Shown here piece after piece: positions 1-10,300 of a DNA stretch of 64,000 bases. The stretch is taken from NCBI RefSeq assembly GCF_002846395.1, contig NZ_PJMU01000001.1, positions 124,001 through 188,000 on the forward strand, given 5' to 3'. Below the pieces are notes generated by a model, which saw only the letters and a program-made list of their open reading frames with translations, ran no database searches and was not told the DNA's origin. Source of the DNA: Pontibacter ramchanderi. GTDB taxonomy: Bacteria; Bacteroidota; Bacteroidia; Cytophagales; Hymenobacteraceae. Numbering within the stretch: position 1 is the stretch's first letter; every line of letters begins with the position of its first letter. The position numbers and the translations under genes are program-made.

Positions 1-1695
1 TATTTCCTGGCCCGTCATAACCTGACCTGGCTGGTCGGCTATACCTAGCTGGCGGGCGATGGCGAAGGCGGTGATTTTGTGGTCGCCTGTGATCATGACT
101 GTGGTGATGCCTGCTTCCTTTGCCTGGTGCACCGATTCCTTTACCGTTGTGCGTGGCGGGTCCATCATGCCCACAAGGCCCAGCAAAATCAGGTCTTGCT
201 CCATCTCCGAAGCACCCAGCAGCTTATCTGTCGGCTTGTAGGCAACTCCCAGGGTGCGCAGCGCCTGCTCCGACATGCGTTGGGTCGCTTCCTGAAAGGC
301 TTGTCTATGTGCTTCTGTGAGGGGAATCACCACGCCGTTTTCCTGCACCTGGGTGGCGATCTTCAGCAAGTTGTCGATGGCGCCTTTGGTATAAACCCGA
401 TACCTGCCGTCGGCCTCTACCAGGGTCGACATCATTTTGCGGTCCGAATCAAACGCATACTCATCAAGGCGTTTGTGCCGCTGCGCCAAGGCCGCACGGT
501 CTATACCTAAGTCATCCGCCAATAGCAGCAGGGCTATTTCGGTTGGGTCGCCTGTGCCTTCGCCGTTTTGGTAGGTGGCATCCGAGCAAAGCACCATGGC
601 GCTGGCCAGTAGGGTAGCATCCGCCGTAGGCAAATTACCAGCCTTTACCGTTGTCTCCCCCTCCAGCGTAAAGTATTTCATCACCGTCATCTTGTTCTGC
701 GTGAGGGTACCCGTTTTGTCGGAGCAGATGATGTTGACGGAGCCCAGCGTTTCCACGGCTGGCAGGCGGCGGATGATGGCGTTGCGTTTGGACATGCTCG
801 TGACCCCGATCGAGAGCACAATGGCCACAATGGCGGCCAGTCCCTCGGGTATAGACGCCACGGCCAGCGACACTGAGATCAGGAACATCTCGGCCAGGTC
901 GCGGCCCTGCAGCAGCGCCACTAAGAAGATCAGCACACAGATGCCAATGGCGAACTTGCCGAGGGTTTTGCCGAGGTGGTTCAGCCTGACTTCAAGCGGT
1001 GTTTTACCTTCTTCCTCGGTTTGGATGATGGTGGCGATCTTGCCCACCTCGGTTTGCATGCCCGTGCTTACTACCACTCCCATGCCTCTGCCCGCCGTCA
1101 CGAGCGTGGACATAAAGGCCGCATTGTCGCGGTCACCGAGCGGCGTGTTGGGGGCTTCCATGGTAATGGAGGCGTCTTTAGGAGAAGGAACCGATTCACC
1201 AGTCAGGGCCGATTCCTCTATTTGCAGGTTGGCTGACTCCAGCAGGCGCAGGTCAGCGGCCACATACCTGCCTGTGTCCAGCACCAGTACATCGCCAGGC
1301 ACCACCGCTTCAGAATCAATTTCCTGCACAACCCCATCCCGTCGCACGAGTGCTTTGGGGGAGGAGATCTTTTGCAACGCTTCGATGGCATTGCCCGCTT
1401 TCACTTCCTGCACCACACCCAGCACGGCGTTTAGTATGATCACGGTCACGATGATGATGGAGTCGATGTACTCGCCCATGAACAGGGTGATCACCACGGC
1501 GGCAAACAGCACGTAGATCAGCCAGTCATTTAATTGTGCCAGGAATAGTTGGATGACGCTCTTTTTCTTCTTGGCTGTCAGTTTGTTGGGTCCGTACTTG
1601 TTCAGGCGGGTCTTAGCCTCGGCATCCGATAGGCCCTGTGTCGGGTTTACCGCGAGGTCAGTGAGAACGGTCTCGATTGGTTTGGAGAACCACAT
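1..1695 (-). CDS. P-type cation (Ca2+-type) ATPase, 3' part cut off by the window edge
   Basis: P2-type ATPase, an ATP-driven cation pump of the inner membrane. Translating the minus strand from the ATG at 1693-1695 (MWFSK...) gives about 565 residues running off the window start. Visible motifs: N-terminal cation-ATPase domain (about 1-70), actuator TGES near residue 165, the PEGL motif of transmembrane helix 4 near 283 (typical of Ca2+ pumps), the phosphorylation motif DKTGT with Asp326, the nucleotide-binding domain, and the TGDH hinge motif near 545. The C-terminal membrane helices lie outside the window. Ca2+ is the likeliest substrate from PEGL, but Na+/K+-type or Mn2+ pumps of the same subfamily cannot be excluded. 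No operon partner is visible; the next gene is divergent. Confidence 0.93.
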   Translation of the reverse strand, partial: MWFSKPIETVLTDLAVNPTQGLSDAEAKTRLNKYGPNKLTAKKKKSVIQLFLAQLNDWLIYVLFAAVVITLFMGEYIDSIIIVTVIILNAVLGVVQEVKAGNAIEALQKISSPKALVRRDGVVQEIDSEAVVPGDVLVLDTGRYVAADLRLLESANLQIEESALTGESVPSPKDASITMEAPNTPLGDRDNAAFMSTLVTAGRGMGVVVSTGMQTEVGKIATIIQTEEEGKTPLEVRLNHLGKTLGKFAIGICVLIFLVALLQGRDLAEMFLISVSLAVASIPEGLAAIVAIVLSIGVTSMSKRNAIIRRLPAVETLGSVNIICSDKTGTLTQNKMTVMKYFTLEGETTVKAGNLPTADATLLASAMVLCSDATYQNGEGTGDPTEIALLLLADDLGIDRAALAQRHKRLDEYAFDSDRKMMSTLVEADGRYRVYTKGAIDNLLKIATQVQENGVVIPLTEAHRQAFQEATQRMSEQALRTLGVAYKPTDKLLGASEMEQDLILLGLVGMMDPPRTTVKESVHQAKEAGITTVMITGDHKITAFAIARQLGIADQPGQVMTGQEI

Positions 1696-2083
1696 GGCGC
1701 TGCATCGTTAAGTTATAGCGTGATCCGAAGATCGCGAAGGTTTTGGGTATACCGGACAGGCTTGGTACAAAAGACTACAACCCGAAGGTATAGAATGGCT
1801 GGCAGTACGGCAAGCTTGATTTTGTGATCTGCTTCAGGGATAGTAAATCTGGGGAATTGGCACATTCTGTTAAACCTGTTTATGGTTAATGCTCACAAAA
1901 TTTACTAAGAACACAATGGCCACTTTCTACCTAACACAACAGATGTAGAAGGAAAGTTAAGTATAACGGTTAAGCAAATTTCTGGAAATAAAAATTTGTA
2001 TCCTTTTGTTTTTTTATGGTGTTATACGTATTTATTCTATTGCGTATGAGACCTAAGTCCCTAACTGATAGCTCCACAGCACC
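1696..2083. other. Intergenic region between divergent ATPase and epimerase genes
   Basis: About 390 bases, AT-richer than the flanking genes, which must hold the promoters of two divergent transcription units. I see two copies of the iterated GGTATA word (near 1746 and 1787) but no convincing TTG/TAnnTTTG promoter pair, hairpin or small ORF. Confidence 0.5.
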
Positions 2084-3148
2084 ATGAAGAGAAAAACACG
2101 GATATTGGTTACAGGAAGTGCTGGCTTCATCGGCCACCATGTGGTGATGGCGTTGCAGGAGAAAGAGTTGGAGGTAGTGGGACTGGATGTGATCAACCAC
2201 TATTACGACCCTGATTTGAAGTATAACCGCCTGAAAGAGCAGGGCTTTGACAGATCACAGATCGGGTACGGTACCTGTATCCGGAGTGCCACAACCCCAT
2301 TCAGCCAATTTGTGATGCTCGATCTGACAGACAGGAGCGCGCTGGAGAAGCTGTTTCAGGAAAAGCAGTTCGATGTGGTGGTGCACCTGGCTGCGCAGGC
2401 CGGTGTGCTCTATAGCCTGGAAAACCCGATGGCTTATGTGGAGAGCAATCTGGTGGGCTTTGCCAACATGCTCGAAGCGTGCCGGCAGCATCCTGTCAAG
2501 CATTTTCTGTTTGCCTCTTCCAGCTCAGTCTACGGTCAGAATGTGGAAATCCCCTTCGCCACCCACCATAAAACAGACCAGCCGATTTCGTTTTATGCCG
2601 CCACCAAAAAGGCGAACGAGGTGATGGCCCACAGTTATGCCCATTTGTACGGTATCCCGACCACAGGCATGCGCTTTTTTACGGTGTATGGTCCGTGGGG
2701 AAGACCGGATATGGCCTGCTATCAGTTTGCTAAGTGCATTGCCGAAGGGCGTACGATCAGGCTTTACAACCAGGGCAACATGTGGCGCGATTTCACTTAC
2801 ATAGACGATGTGGTGGCCGGTGTGATGAAACTCCTGACACGTGCTCCTAAAGTCACTAAAAAGAAAAAAATTACCGAAGCCCCTTTCCGCCTGTACAACA
2901 TTGGCAATAACCAGCCTGTGCAGCTGCTCGAAATGGTGGCTTTGCTGGAGCGCGGCTTGCGCAAAAAGGCCAACATTGACCTGTTGCCAATGCAACCCGG
3001 CGATGTGCCCGTGACCTATGCCGATGTGGAGTCGTTGGTGACGGCCACTGGGTATAGGCCCCGCACGACCCTGGAAGCAGGTATAGGAAAGTTCCTGGAC
3101 TGGTTTAAGGCCTACTACACCACAATGCCAACTGAAAAAGCTGCATAA
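2084..3148 (+). CDS. NAD-dependent epimerase, UDP-glucuronate 4-epimerase-like
   Basis: Short-chain dehydrogenase/reductase-type nucleotide-sugar epimerase (354 aa), probably interconverting UDP-glucuronate and UDP-galacturonate in the cytoplasm. The Rossmann motif TGSAGFIG lies at residues 10-17, the catalytic YxxxK is YAATK near residue 170, and SSSSVYG supplies the catalytic Ser/Thr. The early NHYYDPDLKYNRL segment is characteristic of UDP-GlcA epimerases rather than UDP-Glc epimerases. It is the first gene of a four-gene, same-strand cluster with only 12 bases to the next gene, so it probably supplies the sugar nucleotide used by the downstream GT2 and ArnT-like enzymes. UDP-glucose 4-epimerase activity is an alternative. 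Confidence 0.88.
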   Translation: MKRKTRILVTGSAGFIGHHVVMALQEKELEVVGLDVINHYYDPDLKYNRLKEQGFDRSQIGYGTCIRSATTPFSQFVMLDLTDRSALEKLFQEKQFDVVVHLAAQAGVLYSLENPMAYVESNLVGFANMLEACRQHPVKHFLFASSSSVYGQNVEIPFATHHKTDQPISFYAATKKANEVMAHSYAHLYGIPTTGMRFFTVYGPWGRPDMACYQFAKCIAEGRTIRLYNQGNMWRDFTYIDDVVAGVMKLLTRAPKVTKKKKITEAPFRLYNIGNNQPVQLLEMVALLERGLRKKANIDLLPMQPGDVPVTYADVESLVTATGYRPRTTLEAGIGKFLDWFKAYYTTMPTEKAA

Positions 3149-3160
3149 AAAGATAAAGGT

Positions 3161-3937
3161 ATGGTAAATGAATTCTACAGTGAAGCACCTTTAAAATCAA
3201 CCCTCACGATACTGGTGCCGGTATACAACGAAGCCGAGTGCCTGTTGCGACTCAGCGAGGCCCTGGATGCTTTCCTTCCGCAGTCGCCGATGCCTGCGCA
3301 GGTACTGTTCATCAACGATGGCTCGACAGACAACAGCCTGCACATGATGCGTGAAATATGTGCCCGACGCCAGCATTACGGCTACATTTCGCTGAGCCAG
3401 AACAAAGGGCTGAGTACGGCCATCAAGGCAGGTATAGACCATTGCCAGAGCACCTACATTGGCTACATCGACGCCGACCTGCAAACCTCACCGCTCGATT
3501 TTCTGCTATTTTTCGAGCACCTGCCGGAATACGAAATGGTGTGCGGCATCCGGATGAAGCGAAAGGACACCTTTGTGAAGAAAATCTCCTCCCGCATCGC
3601 CAACGGATTCAGACGGCGCATGATCAACGACGGCATTGTGGACACGGGCTGTCCGCTTAAAATTGTGGATGCGGCCTATGCGAAGCGGGTGCCATTTTTT
3701 GACGGCATGCACCGCTTTCTGCCTGCCCTCATTCAATTGCAGGGCGGCAGAGTAAAGCAGGTGCCGGTACAACATTTTGAGCGCTATGCGGGCACTTCCA
3801 AATACCACTTGTTTAACCGCATCTGGGGGCCGCTGAACGATACCTTCGCCTTCCGGTGGATGCGCAAACGCTACATCAGCTATACCATTGCCGAACAATC
3901 CGTGAACAAGACAGCCGCACAGCATGAGCAGGTCTGA
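3161..3937 (+). CDS. Family 2 glycosyltransferase, polyprenyl-phosphate sugar transferase type
   Basis: GT2 enzyme (258 aa) of the dolichol-phosphate-mannose-synthase/ArnC group, expected to load a sugar onto a polyprenyl phosphate at the cytoplasmic face. The N-terminal strand ILVPVYNE and the metal/nucleotide-binding DADLQ near residue 105 mark the fold. The C-terminus has no obvious paired transmembrane helices, unlike many ArnC proteins. It overlaps the next gene by 14 bases and follows the epimerase closely, indicating translational coupling within one operon. The exact sugar is not readable from sequence; context suggests a uronic acid or derivative. Confidence 0.88.
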   Translation: MVNEFYSEAPLKSTLTILVPVYNEAECLLRLSEALDAFLPQSPMPAQVLFINDGSTDNSLHMMREICARRQHYGYISLSQNKGLSTAIKAGIDHCQSTYIGYIDADLQTSPLDFLLFFEHLPEYEMVCGIRMKRKDTFVKKISSRIANGFRRRMINDGIVDTGCPLKIVDAAYAKRVPFFDGMHRFLPALIQLQGGRVKQVPVQHFERYAGTSKYHLFNRIWGPLNDTFAFRWMRKRYISYTIAEQSVNKTAAQHEQV

Positions 3938-4574
3938 AATAGGCATACTGAGTCTGGGGCTGATGGCGCAGGCGCTTTTTTCTGCGCGCATCCTGGTGCA
4001 ATGGATCAAGTCGGAGCGGGCCGGAAGGGTGCTGTCGCCTACCTCTTTCTGGACCTTCAGCCTGCTGGCCTCTTTTCTGCTGATGCTCTACGGCATGTTC
4101 CGGCAGGACCTGGTGATCATCGGTGGGCAGGTGGTCTCGTACCTGATCTATTTGCGCAACCTGCAGTTCAAAGGAGTTTGGGGTGATTTGCCCGGCTGGG
4201 TGCGCTGGCCGGCGCTGTTGTTCCCGATCGCCACATTCGTCTGGTTGCTTTTCGGGGATGCGTACAGCCTGGCGTATATCTGGAAGCACAGCAATGTGTC
4301 GGGTTTGCTCATAGCCTGGGGTGGGGCGGGACAGGTTATTTTCACGCTTCGCTTTGTGTACCAGTGGTATTACTCCGAACTGGCACAGGAGTCGATCTTG
4401 CCGAATGGTTTTTGGGTGATCAGCCTGGTGGGCAGCCTGATGATTGTGACCTATGCCGTGCTGCGCCTTGACCCGGTCTTGCTGCTCGGGCAAGTGGTGG
4501 GTGTAGTGGCCTACAGTCGAAACCTATACCTGGGCCTGCAAAAGCAGTCGGCCAGTCAACGCACCGTTTCCTGA
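3924..4574 (+). CDS. Membrane protein with two tandem LAB_N (lipid-A-disaccharide synthase N-terminal) domains
   Basis: Polytopic membrane protein (216 aa). The first half (about residues 8-80: ALFSARILVQW, SPTSFW, GQVVSYLIYLRNL) is repeated in the second half (about 138-208: FTLRFVYQWYYSE, LPNGFW, GQVVGVVAYSRNL), so the protein is an internal duplication of the LAB_N fold, which resembles PQ-loop/SWEET half-transporters. It lies between a polyprenyl-phosphate sugar transferase and an ArnT-like enzyme. A role in flipping or presenting the lipid-linked sugar is inferred from position only; the family has no firm function. It overlaps the GT2 gene by 14 bases. Confidence 0.85.
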   Translation: MSRSEIGILSLGLMAQALFSARILVQWIKSERAGRVLSPTSFWTFSLLASFLLMLYGMFRQDLVIIGGQVVSYLIYLRNLQFKGVWGDLPGWVRWPALLFPIATFVWLLFGDAYSLAYIWKHSNVSGLLIAWGGAGQVIFTLRFVYQWYYSELAQESILPNGFWVISLVGSLMIVTYAVLRLDPVLLLGQVVGVVAYSRNLYLGLQKQSASQRTVS

Positions 4575-4580
4575 CAGGCT

Positions 4581-6212
4581 ATGAAGCGAACCTTTGCAGG
4601 TATGCAGGACCATACCTTGGTGGCCGTGTTGCTTCTTGTGCTGTTACTGGCCTTGCTCTACAACCTGGGAGGCTGGGGCGTCATCGAAACGAGCGAAGCC
4701 CGCTATGCCGAGATCAGTCGCGAAATGCTGGTGCGCGGCGAATGGCTGCACCCGCGTCTGCTCGGCATTCAGCACTTCCACAAGCCACCTGTCACCTACC
4801 TGATCTCGGCGGCAGGCATGGGCCTGTTCGGGGTGAATGCGTTTGGCGTGCGTTTTTTTCTGCAGTTCTCCCTGCTGGCACAAGCCCTGCTGGTCTACCT
4901 GATCGCCAACGAATTATTTCAATCGCGCAGGATCGCCTTAACCGCCCTTGTCATTTATGTCACCATTCCGGCCGTGCTCATCGCTGCCCGTAACCTGACC
5001 ACCGATTCCTTTCTGGCGACATTTGAGTTACTGGCCATCTGGGCCTGGCTTAGGTATAAACCTGTCAAAAAAGTAGGCTGGCTATACCTGTTTTATCTAG
5101 CCCTGGCGCTAGCCTTTCTCACCAAAGGGCCGGTGGGGCTGATTTTCCCGGTGCTTGTCGCGATAGGGTATAGGCTGCCTCATGCTACCGGCAAGGCCAG
5201 CGTTTCGCACCACTTCATCGCCTTCCTGCTGTTTTTGTTGTTGAGCGCATCCTGGTACGTGTACCTCATGTGGCAGGACCGGCAATTTGTCGACTACTTT
5301 TTCCTGAACCACATCGTGAAGCGCTATACCAGTCCCGAAACCTTCAGCCGTTCCGAGCCCTGGTGGTTTTACATCGCCTATATTCCGCTCCTGAGTTTGC
5401 CCTGGTCAGCCATGCTCTTGCTATACCTGCGTAAACTCCGCCTGCTTTCAGTAAATCATAAGCGCTTGTTTTTTCTCTGGCTGCTGGTGCCTTTGCTTTT
5501 TTTCTCTTTCTCCAGTTCTAAGCTTATCCTGTATGTGCTGCCCATGCTCGCAGGTATAGCCTTGCTGGTTTCCTGGCTGTTGCACCAGCTGTCTCTCAAA
5601 GAGCTTCGCATAATCTCCATTTTCACTTTCGTATACCTGGGGTTGTTGGGGCTCGGGTTACTGTTGCTGCGCTGGCTGCCTACTGATTTAAGCGTCCCGT
5701 TGCCGCTGGTTGGCGTTGCAGCGCTGATGCTGGTGGTGCTATACCTGATCTGGCGTTTTGCAAACCCGGGGGTAGGGCAGGTGACGGGTGCAGCACTTGC
5801 CTTCACACTGCTCCTCTTGCCCTTTTCGACGCATTTATTGGGGGCTAACGGCGAGCAAATAAAATCCAGTAAAGAACTGGCCGACCTGATCAGGGAAAAA
5901 GGCCTGCAGGGCAGAACCATTGTTGTGTATGATCGCTTGCTTCCTTCGCTGGCCTTTGAGTTGAACAAGGATATCGTTTCGATTAGCGATGAGCACCACA
6001 GCCTTATCCGCGAAACACAGTTCGAGCAAAATGAAGCATGGCGCAACTACCTGCTCCGCCTTCAGGATAAACAGGATTCGGTCAGGATTCAGAATTTGCT
6101 CCAGCATCATGCGGTGCTGGTTTCCAAGAAAGCCCTTCCTATAAAAAGGAATTGGCTGAGCACGCCGTTTACCCAAAAAAAGCAGGTAGGAGTGTGGATC
6201 GTCTATTACTGA
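4581..6212 (+). CDS. ArnT-like glycosyltransferase family 39 protein
   Basis: Integral membrane glycosyltransferase (543 aa) of the PMT/ArnT (GT39/GT83) superfamily, which moves a sugar from a polyprenyl-phosphate donor to lipid A or another envelope acceptor on the periplasmic side. Typical features are the first periplasmic loop with SEARYAEISREML followed by HFHKPP, about 10-12 hydrophobic helices (including the run near residues 170-230), and a short soluble C-terminal domain from about 425. It starts 6 bases after the LAB_N gene, completing the operon. The acceptor (lipid A, capsule or protein) cannot be decided here. Confidence 0.88.
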   Translation: MKRTFAGMQDHTLVAVLLLVLLLALLYNLGGWGVIETSEARYAEISREMLVRGEWLHPRLLGIQHFHKPPVTYLISAAGMGLFGVNAFGVRFFLQFSLLAQALLVYLIANELFQSRRIALTALVIYVTIPAVLIAARNLTTDSFLATFELLAIWAWLRYKPVKKVGWLYLFYLALALAFLTKGPVGLIFPVLVAIGYRLPHATGKASVSHHFIAFLLFLLLSASWYVYLMWQDRQFVDYFFLNHIVKRYTSPETFSRSEPWWFYIAYIPLLSLPWSAMLLLYLRKLRLLSVNHKRLFFLWLLVPLLFFSFSSSKLILYVLPMLAGIALLVSWLLHQLSLKELRIISIFTFVYLGLLGLGLLLLRWLPTDLSVPLPLVGVAALMLVVLYLIWRFANPGVGQVTGAALAFTLLLLPFSTHLLGANGEQIKSSKELADLIREKGLQGRTIVVYDRLLPSLAFELNKDIVSISDEHHSLIRETQFEQNEAWRNYLLRLQDKQDSVRIQNLLQHHAVLVSKKALPIKRNWLSTPFTQKKQVGVWIVYY

Positions 6213-6253
6213 ACTAGCCGGTTGAAGTGAACTTACGAACGGCTCAGTTATTT

Positions 6254-7132
6254 TCAGGTATAGGGCACCAAGGCTTTCAGGCAGGTTTCGCGGCCCAGTT
6301 CGATCTGGCTTTTGGCTTTGTAAAACTCGAAGGTAGAGCAGGAGTTCCGGGGTATTTCCACCAGTACTTCGGGCGGGTACGTCTGCAGCATCAGGCTTGT
6401 CAGGCGGTCCTGCGTCATGTTGTAGGTCAGAAGCAGCAGTTCCCGGAGCGAGTAATCGGTGAGCGGGGATGCATGACCCGAAACACTTTCGCCATCCTGC
6501 CCGGTCAGATGCAGCCATTTCAGGAGGGCCGACACTGCTTCCGGGCTTTCATTCACCTTTTGTACCATTTTTTCCTCTGTGGCTGGTCCGTTCAGGTTAA
6601 CCGCCACCACCAGTTCATCTGGTTTTTTGCGCACCAGGTCTAGCGGAAGCGGGTTGAGCACGCCGCCATCTACCAGAAACTGGCCGTTTTCGAGCACGGG
6701 CGTGAACACACCAGGTATAGCAATGGAGGCACGGAGGGCTTTGTAGAGATCGCCGGAGGTATAAGTGACTGCTTCGTTGCGGAGCATGTCGGTGGCAACG
6801 GCCGTAAAAGGCACTTTCAGGTTTTCGATTTCCTGGTCGCCGGTTACCTCCCGCAGAAAGTTAAACACTCTTTCTCCCTTGATAAATCCCTGGCGCGTAA
6901 AGGTAAAGTCGAGTAGGTTGAAGACCATGTTTCTGGTCAGGGTGAGCATCCACTCTTTGTAGGCCTGGTTGTAGCCGGCTGCAAAGAGCCCGCCCACCAC
7001 CGCGCCCATGGAGCAGCCCGCCACGCTAACGATCTCAAAGCCATTTTCTTCGAGCACCTCAATTACGCCAATATGAGCCAAACCGCGCGCGCCGCCGCTT
7101 CCCAGCACCAGGTGTACCTTCTTTTTATTCAT
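6254..7132 (-). CDS. Patatin-like phospholipase, RssA/YchK type
   Basis: Patatin-family serine acyl hydrolase (292 aa from the chosen start). It has the oxyanion-hole motif GSGGARG, the nucleophile elbow GCSMG, and the catalytic Asp motif DGGVLNPLP, so the Ser-Asp dyad is intact. There is no signal peptide; a cytoplasmic or membrane-associated role is likely. I chose the ATG at 7130-7132 (MNKKKVHLVLG) because the catalytic fold begins there. An in-frame GTG at 7157-7159 would add nine residues. It converges on the glycosyltransferase operon and is divergent from the T9SS cargo gene. Substrate is unknown. Confidence 0.9.
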   Translation of the reverse strand: MNKKKVHLVLGSGGARGLAHIGVIEVLEENGFEIVSVAGCSMGAVVGGLFAAGYNQAYKEWMLTLTRNMVFNLLDFTFTRQGFIKGERVFNFLREVTGDQEIENLKVPFTAVATDMLRNEAVTYTSGDLYKALRASIAIPGVFTPVLENGQFLVDGGVLNPLPLDLVRKKPDELVVAVNLNGPATEEKMVQKVNESPEAVSALLKWLHLTGQDGESVSGHASPLTDYSLRELLLLTYNMTQDRLTSLMLQTYPPEVLVEIPRNSCSTFEFYKAKSQIELGRETCLKALVPYT

Positions 7133-7371
7133 GCCAGACCAAGTTAAGCTTTTTCGCACAACATCTCATGACAGGCGGTCAACTAAAGCTTCCCAGCGGT
7201 TTAGAGTCACTCTATACCTATGCTTGGCGTGCATTCCGTTCGATTAGAATGAAGTATCACTATATATTCTGGTATAATTACTCAACCCGTGCAGTCAATT
7301 TTCGTTTAGCCCTCTGAACCATCCTAATTAAAGCCTGGCTGGGCGCTTACATTCGACTCTTTTAGTATTGT

Positions 7372-10300
7372 ATGAATAAGATTTACTCTTTCGTCTATAG
7401 AGAACAAACCAGACTGACCATTTTTTTAGTACTCTTTTTAGTCTCCGCACTCACAGGCAGCACAAGCACAGCCGCTTCCAACGCTTTCTTTGCCACTGCG
7501 CCAGTTGGGGTTAAGGCGCAACCCTCGCTGGTCGGGGCCATCACCCTGCAATGGAATACCGTGACAGGCGCCACTCAATACGTGGTGGAACAGTCGCTTT
7601 CGGCCAACTCCGGATACGAAGTGCTTGCTACCGTGCCCGTGGTGAGCGGCAAAACGATCTACACCTACCGCCACACCGGCCTGGGCTATGGCGAGCGTTA
7701 TTTTTACAGGGTGAAGGCCGTTACCGGTTCCGGCGATTCGCCCTGGAGCAGTACGGTGAGTGCAACCACTCACGCGCAGAATAAGACGTTTAACATCATG
7801 CCTCTTGGCGACTCCAATACACACGGCACCCGCTTCAGCGACACCCGGCCCGATGCCCAGCGCATAGCCTACCGCAAGCAATTGTACGATCTGCTGATGG
7901 GGGCCAGCGCCCGTTTCACTTACGTGGGCAGTGAGCGCTCGGGCAGTGCTTTTCTGACCAACGACCAGCATGCTGGTTTCTCTGGTTCGCGCACCGGCGA
8001 TATTGTGAGCCTGCTCCGAACCGGCAGTTACCGCAACCAGGCAAACGAATTGGTCACATCTGGGGCCTCCGGCCTTTATCTGGATCGCTTCAACCCGGAT
8101 GTGGTGCTGCTGCACCTGGGTACAAATGGTGGGCAGTATGGTGTTTCGGACGACGATCAGACCATTTCGGAAATGGGCGCCATACTGGATGAAGTGGATG
8201 CCTACGAAGCCCGTGCGAACAAGGAGGTAACTATCGTACTGGCCCTGATCATCAACCGGGTTCGCCAGGAAAATGACCCCGCGGCAGTTGAATATACCTC
8301 CCGCTTCAATGCAAAGGTGGCCGCCATGGCCGAGAACCGCATCCGCGCCAAAAGCGACCGCCTGCTTGTAGTGGACATGGAACGCGATGCTGGGCTCATA
8401 TACCGTTTGGCCAATGAGGGAGGCGACATGGACGACAGCCTGCACCCCTCGCCATCGGGTTACCAGAAAATGGCCAACCAGTGGTTTAAAGTGCTGCAGC
8501 CGCTGCTAAAACCTGCCACGGCCAGCACCAGCGCTCCCGAAACCACCATCACCCAAAAACCGGCAGAGATATCAAAAGAGAAATCACCTACTTTTGAATT
8601 TACCAGTAACAAAAGCCCGGTATACTTTGAGGCAAGCCTGAATGACGCTGCATATGAAGTTGTCAGCAGTCCCTATACCTTGAGCAACATGCCTGATGGG
8701 CGCTATACCTTGTCAGTGCGAGCAGTAGATGCGGCCGGTAGAAAAGACGCCACGCCAGCCACCCATACCTGGACTATCATCACGGAGCCACCCACACCGC
8801 CAACTTTCACTGCCCTTACCGAAGACCGAGGGCCGGTGAACAACGACCGGATCACGTCCGATAACACCATTCGCTTGTCAGGGAAGGCGCAGAATGGGGT
8901 AGAAGTGACGGTGAGCGAGGCTGAACGCGGCGAGTTGGGAAAAGTGAAAGCTAACGACAGCGGCGACTGGACTTTTAGCTACGAAGGGACGGCCCTGCCG
9001 GCTGGCGTTTATAGTTTCACTGCCATCGCCACGGACGTAGCGGGCACTGCGAGCAAGGTAAGCAATGCCTTTGTTGTTACCATTGACCTGACGCGCCCGG
9101 AGGTAGCCATCAGCACCGAAAGCAAAGCCCCAGTGAAAGAGGCTTTTCAGGTGCAATTTAAGTTTACGGAAGAAGTCTACGGCCTTACGGCCGGCGATAT
9201 CGCGGTTACGGGTGCCACGCTGAGCGACCTGAAGGAAGTCAGTAAGTCGACTTACACGGCTACCCTCACGCCACCCGCCAACGCGCAGGGCAATATGGCC
9301 ATCAGTCTGGCTGCCGACAAAACCACCGACCTGGCCGGGAACCCGAATACCGCCTCCAACAAACTGGAACTCGCCTATGACCTGAAGCGTCCGAAAGTTG
9401 TGCTCAGCTCCGAAGCACCGCAGTTGGTAAAAGCCCCATTTACCGTGAAATTTACCTTTGACGAAGCCGTAACCGGTTTCGCTGCAGCCGATATAACGGT
9501 TAAGAATGGCACGGCTGGAAATCTACAGTCCGAAAGTGCCACGGTGTATACCGCCGTTATTAGCCCCAGTGCCGACGGAGAGGTGGTTGTCAGCCTAGCT
9601 GAGAACAAAGCAAATGATGCGGCTGGCAATGGAAACGAGGCCGCAGCTGAACTGAAGCGACTGTATGATGTGGCGCCCCCCACCGTCACGCTGGCCACGT
9701 CGGCAGGCGACCTGACCAATGCCGCTATACCTGTCACCGTTACTTTCAGTGAGCCTGTCACCGGCTTGGCGCTCAATTCATTTACCGTAACCAATGGCAA
9801 ACTCAGCAACCTGCAGAAGACCGGGGATGTCAGTTATACCTTGGTGCTCACCCCCGAAAAAGACGGGGAGGTAACTTTGCAACTGACCGCTGCCAAGGTA
9901 GAGGACCAGGCGGGTAACGGCAACACCGCCTCTAACATGCTGAAGCGCCAGTTCGATGCCACAGCCCCATCCGTCGTCCTGAGTACAGAGGCCCCGGATC
10001 TCACCAACGAACCTTTTTCAGTGCGCTTCCAATTCAGTGAGGCAGTAGCGGGTTTTGCGGCAGAGGATGTTACCGTGACCAATGGCACGGCGAGCGGATT
10101 TACAAAGACCGGCGATATGATTTATAGCGCCCAGATCAGGCCATCAGCCGATGGTGAGGTAAGGGTGCTGGTGGCGGCAGGCAAAGCCCATGACGCGGCC
10201 GGAAACCCCAATACCGCTTCCAATACCCTGCGCATCGGCTATGACGGAACAGCTCCTTCGGGGTACGCCGTGGCTTTCGGGACAGATAAAGTGGACCACA

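Noticed and set aside
575-1516. 313-codon open frame on the plus strand
   Set aside because: It is the antisense shadow of the P-type ATPase gene, whose conserved motifs read on the minus strand; the plus translation is Ser/Thr/Met-rich without domains.
7438-8445. 335-codon open frame on the minus strand
   Set aside because: Antisense to the SGNH hydrolase region and without recognisable features.
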